Source: Pseudomonas sp. GGS8
Lineage (GTDB): Bacteria > Pseudomonadota > Gammaproteobacteria > Pseudomonadales > Pseudomonadaceae
Reading direction: 5' to 3'
DNA length: 64,000 bases
NCBI RefSeq assembly: GCF_024168645.1
Contig: NZ_JALJWF010000001.1
Coordinates: 1,169,001 to 1,233,000 of the forward strand
Below the pieces are notes generated by a model, which was not told the DNA's origin, ran no database searches, and saw nothing but the letters and a program-made list of their open reading frames with translations. Below, piece after piece: positions 56,361-64,000 of the stretch. The position numbers were made by a program, and so were the translations under genes. Each line of letters opens with the position of its first letter. Position 1 is the stretch's first letter.

Positions 56361-56975
56361 ATGAACACACAACCCCTGCGCGTCGGCATCGGCGGCCCGG
56401 TCGGCTCCGGCAAAACCGCCTTGACCCTGGCCCTGTGCCTGGCCCTGCGCGAGCGCTACAACCTGGCCGTCGTGACTAACGATATCTATACCCGCGAAGA
56501 CGCCGACTTTCTGGTGCGCAACGAAGCCTTGGCACCGGAGCGGATCATCGGCGTGGAAACCGGCGGCTGCCCGCATACGGCGATCCGCGAAGACGCCTCG
56601 ATCAACCTCGAAGCCGTGGATCAATTGAACCGGCGCTTTCCGGGGCTGGATCTGATTCTGGTGGAGTCCGGCGGCGACAACCTCTCGGCGACCTTCAGCC
56701 CGGAGCTGTCCGATCTGACCATTTACGTGATCGATGTCTCCGCCGGCGACAAGCTGCCGCGCAAGGGCGGCCCCGGCATCTGCAAATCCGACTTGCTGGT
56801 GATCAACAAGATCGACCTGGCGCCGTTGGTGGGAGCCTCTCTAGAGATGATGGACAGCGACACCCAACGCATGCGCAACGGCAAGCCGTTTGTCTTCAGC
56901 AACCAGAAAACCGGCCAGGGCCTTGAAGAAATCATCGCCTTCATCGAACGCCAGGGCTTGCTGACTGCAGCCTGA
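56361..56975 (+). CDS. ureG: Urease accessory GTPase UreG
   Basis: A 204-residue SIMIBI GTPase that powers nickel delivery. P-loop [12 protein letters not shown], the metal-binding motif [15 protein letters not shown] (Cys-Pro-His), [19 protein letters not shown] and the guanine motif NKIDLAP are intact. ATG at 56361 follows GGAG; an upstream in-frame TTG (56349) is less likely. Confidence 0.96.
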   Translation: MNTQPLRVGIGGPVGSGKTALTLALCLALRERYNLAVVTNDIYTREDADFLVRNEALAPERIIGVETGGCPHTAIREDASINLEAVDQLNRRFPGLDLILVESGGDNLSATFSPELSDLTIYVIDVSAGDKLPRKGGPGICKSDLLVINKIDLAPLVGASLEMMDSDTQRMRNGKPFVFSNQKTGQGLEEIIAFIERQGLLTAA

Positions 56976-57003
56976 TCACACTTATCAACAAGGAAGCTTA
57001 TTC

Positions 57004-57576
57004 ATGACACTGAAACGCATTCTGGGCGCCATGGCCCTGCTGCTGACCCCAGCCATTGCCTTCGCCCACCCGGGCCATGGCGACAACGGCTTGATCGCCG
57101 GCATCAGCCACCCGATCGGCGGCCTCGATCACTTGCTGGCGATGGTTGCCGTAGGGTTGTGGGCAGCACAGCAAAAAGGTGCTGCGCGCTGGGCGCTGCC
57201 GTGCACGTTCGTCGGCACCATGCTGATCGGCGGTTTGCTGGGCTTTGAAGGGCTGGACCTGCCGGCGCTGGAAAGCGGGATTGCGGCATCGGTATTGGCG
57301 CTGGGCCTGGCGGTGGCGTTGGCAGTGCGTCCGCCGTTGAGCCTGGCGGTGGCGGCGACCGCGTTGTTCGCGCTGTTTCATGGCGTGGCGCATGGTCTGG
57401 AATTGCCGGACATGTCCAGTCCTTGGGCGTATGCCGCAGGGTTTGTGGCAGCGACAGCGGCGTTGCATGCCGCGGGTTATGCGGTGGTTCGCGTCTTGCC
57501 TCAGGCCGCGGCACCGTTGGTTCGGCTGGCGGGTGCGGCGTCGGCGGCAACCGGAGTCTGGTTGCTGGCGGGTTGA
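57004..57576 (+). CDS. HupE/UreJ-family protein, probable nickel permease
   Basis: A 190-residue membrane protein. Signal-like first span (ILGAMALLLTPAIAFAHPGH), then HPIGGLDHLLAMVAVGLWAA, the family motif with His/Asp likely handling metal, and FHGVAHGLELP. Six or so spans. HupE/UreJ proteins take up nickel or cobalt and often lie next to urease or hydrogenase genes; position 28 bases after ureG supports nickel for urease. Confidence 0.88.
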   Translation: MTLKRILGAMALLLTPAIAFAHPGHGDNGLIAGISHPIGGLDHLLAMVAVGLWAAQQKGAARWALPCTFVGTMLIGGLLGFEGLDLPALESGIAASVLALGLAVALAVRPPLSLAVAATALFALFHGVAHGLELPDMSSPWAYAAGFVAATAALHAAGYAVVRVLPQAAAPLVRLAGAASAATGVWLLAG

Positions 57577-57600
57577 TTCTCTAGCGTCTGAACTGGCCCC

Positions 57601-57691
57601 TTCGCGGGCAAGCCCGCTCCCACAGGACATTCGCTGCCGGACAGGTTGTGTGAATACCGAAGATCCCCGTGGGAGCGGGCTTGCCCGCGAT
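57601..57691. repeat. REP-type inverted pair, family A
   Basis: ttcgcgggcaagcccgctcc left and ggagcgggcttgcccgcga right, following the hupE-like gene. Confidence 0.85.
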
Positions 57692-57776
57692 AGCGTCCGA
57701 TCAGACACCGCCTCTCTCAAGCCTGCCTCTCTGCTACCATGTCGCGCAATCGCCCCTGCCGTGACGACGCCAGCCA

Positions 57777-58904
57777 ATGCCGCCTGTTTCCCGCTCTGCC
57801 TCCCAGCCTGAATTGACCACCCTGTTCGCCTCGGTGCAACAGCACTTCCAGAACGTGATCGTGCCGCTCTGGCAAGGCCCTGGCTGGAACGCCGACATGG
57901 CATTGCCTTATGAAGCGCTGGACGCCGAGCATCGACCACTGCCCCCTCAGCGCTACCGGGCCATGGCCTGCGCGCGGCAGCTGTACCTGTTCTCCAGTCT
58001 GATCGGCCAGGTGCCCCAGGCTGAAGCGCGCGCGGCGGCGCTGTTCCGTTCCTTGCAGCGGCATTTCCACGATGCCGAGCATGGCGGCTGGTTCTATAGC
58101 ATCGACCCGCAAGGTACGCCGCTGGACCAGCGCAAAGACCTCTACACCCACGCCTTCATCCTGTTCGCCTGCGCCCATTATTGGGATAAGGTTCGCGAAC
58201 CGCTGGTGGAGTCGGTACTCAACGCCGCGCTGGAAGTGGTGGCGCAGCGTTTCGCCACGGGCGACGGCCTGTATGAAGCCAGCCTGGACCGTGATTGGTC
58301 CTCGCTCGACTCCGGGCCACTGCAGAACCCTCTGATGCATTTGGCCGAAGCCTTCCTCGCCACCCTGTCGGTGCGCGAAGACGTGGCCGTACAGAAAGCC
58401 CTCATCGAGTTATGCACAGCCATGCAAAAGCGTTTTATCGACCCGCAACACGCGGTGTTGATGGAGAAGCCGCTCGGAGCTGTGGATAACTGGTTCGAGC
58501 CGGGCCATCAGTTCGAATGGTATTTCCTGCTGCAATCCTCGCCATTGCTGCGCGGCTCGACACTGCACGCCTCGCTGGAGCGCGCGTTTGCGTTCACCGA
58601 GCAACGGGGTGTCGATCAGCAGACCGGTGCTGTGCGCGCCATGCTGGAACTGGACGACCGCCCTCGCGACGCAACCCAACGCATCTGGGCTCAGGCCGAG
58701 TACCTGCGCGCCCTGACCTTGCGCCCGAGCAGCGAAGTATCGGTGCAACGCCAGTTGCAGGCGTTGCACCAGCGCTTTCTGCATGCGGGCGGTTGGTATG
58801 AGTGTCGCGATGAGCAGGGCGAAGTGAGCCGCAAGGACATGCCTTCGACCACGCCTTATCACTTGGCGACCTGTTATCGCGGGTTGCTCGAGTATCTCGG
58901 CTGA
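57777..58904 (+). CDS. AGE-family sugar epimerase/isomerase
   Basis: A 375-residue (alpha/alpha)6-barrel enzyme of the N-acylglucosamine 2-epimerase / aldose-ketose isomerase class. Family features: FHDAEHGGWFYSIDPQGTP, KDLYTHAFILFACAHYW (catalytic His), EPGHQFEWYFLL (second His) and YHLATCYRGLLEYL. Substrate may be mannose, glucose or an acyl sugar; not resolvable here. Single gene. Confidence 0.87.
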   Translation: MPPVSRSASQPELTTLFASVQQHFQNVIVPLWQGPGWNADMALPYEALDAEHRPLPPQRYRAMACARQLYLFSSLIGQVPQAEARAAALFRSLQRHFHDAEHGGWFYSIDPQGTPLDQRKDLYTHAFILFACAHYWDKVREPLVESVLNAALEVVAQRFATGDGLYEASLDRDWSSLDSGPLQNPLMHLAEAFLATLSVREDVAVQKALIELCTAMQKRFIDPQHAVLMEKPLGAVDNWFEPGHQFEWYFLLQSSPLLRGSTLHASLERAFAFTEQRGVDQQTGAVRAMLELDDRPRDATQRIWAQAEYLRALTLRPSSEVSVQRQLQALHQRFLHAGGWYECRDEQGEVSRKDMPSTTPYHLATCYRGLLEYLG

Positions 58905-58910
58905 GTTTTT

Positions 58911-59038
58911 TGTGGCGAGGGGGCTTGCCCCCGTTGGGCTGCGCAGCAGCCCTAGTGTTTTATCAGTTGCATCGCAGGCGGCTGCTTCGCACCCGAACGG
59001 GGGCAAGCCCCCTCGCCACGGGCAAGCCCCTCGCCGCA
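58911..59038. repeat. REP-type inverted pair, family B, with an extra partial copy
   Basis: tgtggcgagggggcttgccc left, gggcaagccccctcgccac right, followed by a further partial arm ggcaagcccctcgccgca. Between convergent AGE and SDR genes. Confidence 0.85.
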
Positions 59039-59039
59039 A

Positions 59040-60473
<1,434 letters not shown>

Positions 60474-60566
60474 CCTGTGGGAGCGGGCTTGCCCGCAAAG
60501 AGGGAGTGTCATTCGACATCAATGTTGCCTGGCACACCGCCTTCGCGGGCAAGCCCGCTCCCACAG
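60474..60566. repeat. REP-type inverted pair, family A
   Basis: cctgtgggagcgggcttgcc left, gggcaagcccgctcccacag right, just outside the livF terminator. Confidence 0.85.
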
Positions 60567-60590
60567 GGTTGGTGGTGTTTTATAGATAGA

Positions 60591-60621
60591 AAAAAGCCCC
60601 GGCGATTGCTCGTCGGGGCTT
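60591..60621 (-). terminator. Terminator of the liv operon
   Basis: On the minus strand: AAGCCCCGACG, a 6-base loop, CGCCGGGGCTT then TTTTC. A good stem with a U-tract, about 20 bases after livF. Confidence 0.9.
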
Positions 60622-60639
60622 GTTGTTGCAAGGCTGAAC

Positions 60640-61356
60640 TCAGTGCCCGCCGAGGTAGGCGTTACGCACCTCCTCGTTCACCAGCAGCTCCTTGCCGGTG
60701 CCGCTGAGGCGGATCTGGCCGTTGACCATCACGTACGCCCGGTCCGACAGCTTGAGGGCGTGGTTGGCGTTCTGCTCCACCAGAAAGATGGTCATGCCCG
60801 TCTTGGCCAGTTCCCGCAGGGTCGCGAAGATCTGTTTCACCACAATCGGCGCCAGCCCCAGGCTCGGCTCATCAAGCAGCAACAGTTTGGGTCGGCTCAT
60901 CAACGCCCGGGCGATGGCAAGCATTTGCTGCTCGCCGCCCGACATGGTCATGGCCCGCTGGGTGCGTCGCTCTTCAAGGCGCGGGAACAGCTCGAACATG
61001 CGCTGCATGTCTTCCTTGGCATACTTGTCACCGATCGGAATGGTGCCCATCAGCAGGTTTTCCTCGACGGTCATGTCCGGGAACACCCGCCGGCCTTCCG
61101 GCGATTGAGCGATACCGTTGGAGGCGATGTAGTGGGACGACTTGTGAGTGATATCCACACCCTGATAGACGATTTGCCCGTCAGCCGCCCGTGGCTGGCC
61201 AAAAATCGACATCAGCAGAGTCGACTTGCCGGCACCGTTGGAGCCGATCAGGCTGACGGTCTCCCCTTCATTGATGTGCAACGAGACTTTCTTCAGGGCC
61301 TGGATCGGTCCGTAGAACACGTCCAGCTCCTTGAGTTCGAGGATGGGTTTGGTCAT
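60640..61356 (-). CDS. livF: Branched-chain amino-acid ABC transporter ATPase LivF
   Basis: A 238-residue ATPase (BraG in P. aeruginosa). Walker A GSNGAGKSTL, signature MSGGEQQ, Walker B LLLLDEPSLGLAP and switch LVEQNANHAL. Powers uptake of Leu, Ile and Val with LivG and LivHM. Starts in the livG stop (ATGA). Last gene of livHMGF. Confidence 0.95.
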   Translation of the reverse strand: MTKPILELKELDVFYGPIQALKKVSLHINEGETVSLIGSNGAGKSTLLMSIFGQPRAADGQIVYQGVDITHKSSHYIASNGIAQSPEGRRVFPDMTVEENLLMGTIPIGDKYAKEDMQRMFELFPRLEERRTQRAMTMSGGEQQMLAIARALMSRPKLLLLDEPSLGLAPIVVKQIFATLRELAKTGMTIFLVEQNANHALKLSDRAYVMVNGQIRLSGTGKELLVNEEVRNAYLGGH

Positions 61357-62228
61357 ACCACTTCCTCTTCATCGGCGCCCAGGTAGGCCGCAATCACTTT
61401 CGGGTCGTTGCGGATCGCTTCAGGGTCACCCTCGGCGATCACGTTGCCGTGGTCCAGCACCACGATGTGGTCGGAAATGCTCATTACCATGCCCATGTCA
61501 TGTTCAATCAGCACCACGGTAATATCGTGGTCGTCGCGCAAATGTCGAATCATCGCGCTGAGCGCCTCGGTTTCCTGCGGGTTGAGGCCCGCCGCCGGTT
61601 CGTCCAGGCAGATGATCTTGGGCCGGGTGCACATGGCTCGGGCGATTTCCAGACGACGTTGCTGGCCGTAGGAAAGTTCACCGGCCAAGCGGTTGGCGCA
61701 GTCCACCAGATCCACCACTTCCAGCCAGTAGAAGGCATGGTCCAAGGCATCGCTCTCGGCCTTGCGGTAGTTCCTGGTGTTGAGCACACCGGACAGCAAA
61801 TTACGGTTGACCCACATGTGCTGGGCCACCAGTAGGTTCTCGATGACTGACATTTCCCTGAACAGGCGAATGTTCTGGAAGGTCCGCGCCAGGCCGGCAC
61901 GGTTGATCAGGTGCGTGCCACCGAACATCTTGTAGTGGAGCCGGCTGACGAAGCTCTTCGGCGAAACGAAATCGGTCGCCTTGAACGGTTCCCCGAGCAT
62001 TTTGATAACGTCGGTTTTCACACCACGAGTGTCAAGTTCAATGTGCCCGCCGGTGGCCTTGTAGAACCCGGTCAGACAGTTGAACACCGTGGTCTTGCCC
62101 GCACCGTTGGGGCCGATCAACGCGAAAATCGAGTTACGCTTAACTTTCAGGCTGACGTCGCTCAGGGCTTTGATGCCGCCGAAATGCATCATCAGGTTCT
62201 CGACCTTTAGAACGATTTCTTCGCTCAT
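61353..62228 (-). CDS. livG: Branched-chain amino-acid ABC transporter ATPase LivG
   Basis: A 291-residue ATPase (BraF). Walker A GPNGAGKTT, signature LSYGQQRR, Walker B IICLDEPAAGLNPQE, switch LIEHDMGMVM. A LivG-typical insertion between Walker A and signature (VSRLHYKMFGGTHLINRAGL) is present. Overlaps livM and livF by four bases each. Confidence 0.95.
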   Translation of the reverse strand: MSEEIVLKVENLMMHFGGIKALSDVSLKVKRNSIFALIGPNGAGKTTVFNCLTGFYKATGGHIELDTRGVKTDVIKMLGEPFKATDFVSPKSFVSRLHYKMFGGTHLINRAGLARTFQNIRLFREMSVIENLLVAQHMWVNRNLLSGVLNTRNYRKAESDALDHAFYWLEVVDLVDCANRLAGELSYGQQRRLEIARAMCTRPKIICLDEPAAGLNPQETEALSAMIRHLRDDHDITVVLIEHDMGMVMSISDHIVVLDHGNVIAEGDPEAIRNDPKVIAAYLGADEEEVV

Positions 62229-63523
62229 GGCGCGGCCCTCTCAGTCAAGGCACCTTTACGCGGAGTCACACCGGTACGGCTGATACGAATCAGACCGCGC
62301 GGTTTCCAGATCATCATCAATACCATGAGGACGCCGAACAGCAACACGCGGTATTCGGCGAAGCTGCGCAGCAGTTCCGGGGCGACAGTCAGCACGAACG
62401 CCGCGATCACCACTCCGACCGTCGACCCCATGCCGCCGAGCACGACGATGGCGAGGATCAAGGCCGACTCGAAGAACGAGAACGAGGTCGGGTTGACGAA
62501 GCCTTGATAGCTGGCGAAAAACACACCGGCCAGACCGGCAGTGGAAGCACCCAGGGTAAAGGCCGACAGCTTGACCAGAACATGGTTGAGGCCCATGGCG
62601 CGACAGGCTATTTCATCTTCGCGCAAGGCCTCCCAGGCGCGCCCGACCGGCATGCGAGTCAGGCGATGCTTGATGTACAGCACCAGCATCACAACGAGGA
62701 ACAGCACACCATAAATGAGCATGAACTTTACGTTTGGGTTGTATTCAGTCCCAAAGAATTGATGGAAGGGTATCCCGCCATCCTTCGCTATACGCCCGAA
62801 CTCAATACCGAAAACCGACGGTGATGGCACCGGCATACCGTTAGGTCCTCCCGTGAAGGACAGCCAGTTGGTCAGTATCAAGCGAATGATTTCACCGAAG
62901 CCCAGAGTCACGATGGCCAGATAGTCACCATGCATGCGTAACACGGGAAAGCCGAGTATGCATCCGGCCATCGCCGCCATGAGTGCCGATAGCGGCAACA
63001 TGGTCCAGAAACCCAGGCCAAGGTAGTGATAACCCAGTGCCAGGCCATAGGCGCCGATGGCATAAAACGCCACATAACCCAGGTCGAGCAGGCCAGCCAG
63101 ACCGACCACGATGTTCAGGCCAAGGCCCAGCAACACATAGATCAATCCCAGTATCACCACCGTCAGCAAGTACTTGTCTGCGAAGATCGGAAAGACAATA
63201 GCGATCACGATCAAGACCGGAATGATCAAGCGCAGCCGCGACTTGTAATCAGGCGGCAGCACATGCACGCCTGAGCCGACGACTTCGAAGCTTTGCTGAA
63301 CCTTCACACCCTTGGCGGTCTGCATAAACAGGCTCAAGACAAAACGCCCGATCATCACCGCCCCGACCATCCAGGCCACACGTGTCGGCTGCAGGTTGTA
63401 GCTATAACCCTCAAGAACCACGCCCACGATTGGGCCGAAGACAATCAGGGCAACCAACCCGGCCAGAACCGTGTCGACAAGGCTTTTTTTGACATCGATA
63501 GTGTTTTTATTAGTGTCGGACAT
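62225..63523 (-). CDS. livM: Branched-chain amino-acid ABC transporter permease LivM
   Basis: A 432-residue permease (BraE). N-terminal spans, then the conserved core LGLGLNIVVGLAGLLDLGYVAFYAIGAY split over spans 4-5, LRMHGDYLAIVTLGFGEIIR, and GRAWEALREDEIACRAMGLN (cytoplasmic coupling loop). Starts two bases after the livH stop. Confidence 0.95.
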   Translation of the reverse strand: MSDTNKNTIDVKKSLVDTVLAGLVALIVFGPIVGVVLEGYSYNLQPTRVAWMVGAVMIGRFVLSLFMQTAKGVKVQQSFEVVGSGVHVLPPDYKSRLRLIIPVLIVIAIVFPIFADKYLLTVVILGLIYVLLGLGLNIVVGLAGLLDLGYVAFYAIGAYGLALGYHYLGLGFWTMLPLSALMAAMAGCILGFPVLRMHGDYLAIVTLGFGEIIRLILTNWLSFTGGPNGMPVPSPSVFGIEFGRIAKDGGIPFHQFFGTEYNPNVKFMLIYGVLFLVVMLVLYIKHRLTRMPVGRAWEALREDEIACRAMGLNHVLVKLSAFTLGASTAGLAGVFFASYQGFVNPTSFSFFESALILAIVVLGGMGSTVGVVIAAFVLTVAPELLRSFAEYRVLLFGVLMVLMMIWKPRGLIRISRTGVTPRKGALTERAAP

Positions 63524-63525
63524 AC

Positions 63526-64000
63526 TTATACCTTCGCCACAAGTGGGCGACCCAACAGGCCTTGAGGACGGAAAATCAGGATCAGTACCAACAGCGAGAA
63601 GCTGAAGACGTCCTTGTAGTCAGAGTTGATCACGCCGGAAAACAGCGACTCGGAAACGCCGAGAAGGATCCCGCCGAGCATGGCGCCAGGCAGCGAACCA
63701 ATCCCGCCGAGCACGGCAGCGGTGAAGGCCTTTATGCCGATCACGAAGCCTGCGTAGAAGTCGAAGGTGCCGTAGTTCACCGTGATCAAGACACCGGCCA
63801 GTGCAGCCATGGCGGCACCAATGATGAACACGTAAGAGATCACCCGGTCGGTGTTAATCCCAAGGATCGAGGCCATCTTGCGGTCTTGTTGGGTCGCACG
63901 ACACATGCGCCCCAACTTGGTGTATTTGATGATGTAGGTCAGCAAGGCCATCCCGACAAACGCTGCGACCAGAATGAAGATCTTGGTGTAGGTGATCTGC
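63526..64000 (-). CDS. livH: Branched-chain amino-acid ABC transporter permease LivH (partial, C-terminal part)
   Basis: The last ~158 codons of a LivH permease (BraD); the start lies beyond the right edge. Visible motifs: YTKLGRMCRATQQDRKMASI, ITVNYGTFDFYAGFVIGIKA, LGGIGSLPGAMLGGILLGV and the end FRPQGLLGRPLVAKV. A binding-protein gene (livK/braC) would be expected further right. Confidence 0.94.
   Translation of the reverse strand, partial: QITYTKIFILVAAFVGMALLTYIIKYTKLGRMCRATQQDRKMASILGINTDRVISYVFIIGAAMAALAGVLITVNYGTFDFYAGFVIGIKAFTAAVLGGIGSLPGAMLGGILLGVSESLFSGVINSDYKDVFSFSLLVLILIFRPQGLLGRPLVAKV

Overview
The window looks like chromosomal DNA of a fluorescent pseudomonad (Pseudomonas fluorescens group). 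It is GC-rich and carries many short inverted REP-type repeats of the Pseudomonas kind (cores such as gcgggcaagcccgctccca and gcgagggggcttgcccccg). Gene blocks match those remembered from P. aeruginosa: cobGHIJ divergent from cobL-cbiD-cobK, urt-ureDA-GNAT-ureBC, desT-ureEFG-hupE, and livHMGF (braDEFG). There are no phage genes, insertion sequences, CRISPR arrays, rRNAs or tRNAs that I can recognise.

Layout. 1-5.9 kb: the first 1965 codons of a giant minus-strand toxin-like gene that runs off the left edge. It has a large-clostridial-toxin-type glycosyltransferase domain, a YopT-like Cys/His/Asp region and a TcdA/TcdB-type hydrophobic pore region. 6.4-14.9 kb: cobalamin (corrin ring) genes in two divergent operons, with an unrelated AT-flanked gene between them. 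15.0-15.5 kb: a toxin-antitoxin remnant with a truncated toxin and an intact antitoxin. 15.6-20.7 kb: a copper block (two DUF2946 proteins, PCu(A)C chaperone, OprC-type TonB receptor, PepSY membrane protein). 20.9-23.7 kb: an ABC importer of the siderophore/corrinoid class. 23.8-24.5 kb: a DUF6124-type gene that appears frameshifted, behind three consecutive hairpins. 24.8-35.2 kb: urea uptake and urease (urtABCDE, ureD, ureA, two acetyltransferases, ureB, ureC) behind a good sigma-54 promoter match. 35.3-40.2 kb: a second giant toxin-like gene (dermonecrotic-toxin-like N terminus, hydrophobic region, leucine-rich repeats, NEL-type E3 ubiquitin ligase).

40.4-53.3 kb is ordinary chromosome: histidine kinase, CbpA/CbpM, an Hsp70 relative, AI-2E transporter, PsiF, AraC/EamA, lipase, SugE/AzoR/LysR and AsmA. 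53.6-57.6 kb: a secreted 14-residue repeat protein, DesT, then the urease accessory genes ureEFG and a HupE/UreJ protein. 57.8-59.8 kb: an AGE-family epimerase and an SDR. 59.8-60.6 kb is non-coding and unusually rich in DnaA-box-like sites. 60.6-64 kb: branched-chain amino-acid transporter genes livF, livG, livM and part of livH.

How it fits together. The urea transporter, urease subunits, accessory proteins and a probable nickel permease make a nitrogen-scavenging system, split over two loci about 20 kb apart. The cob operons make the corrin ring using a mixed set of aerobic (CobG) and anaerobic-type (CbiD, CbiG) enzymes. The most unusual content is the two solitary giant effector-like genes, both on the minus strand, each next to a conserved metabolic operon and without a recognisable secretion or immunity partner.
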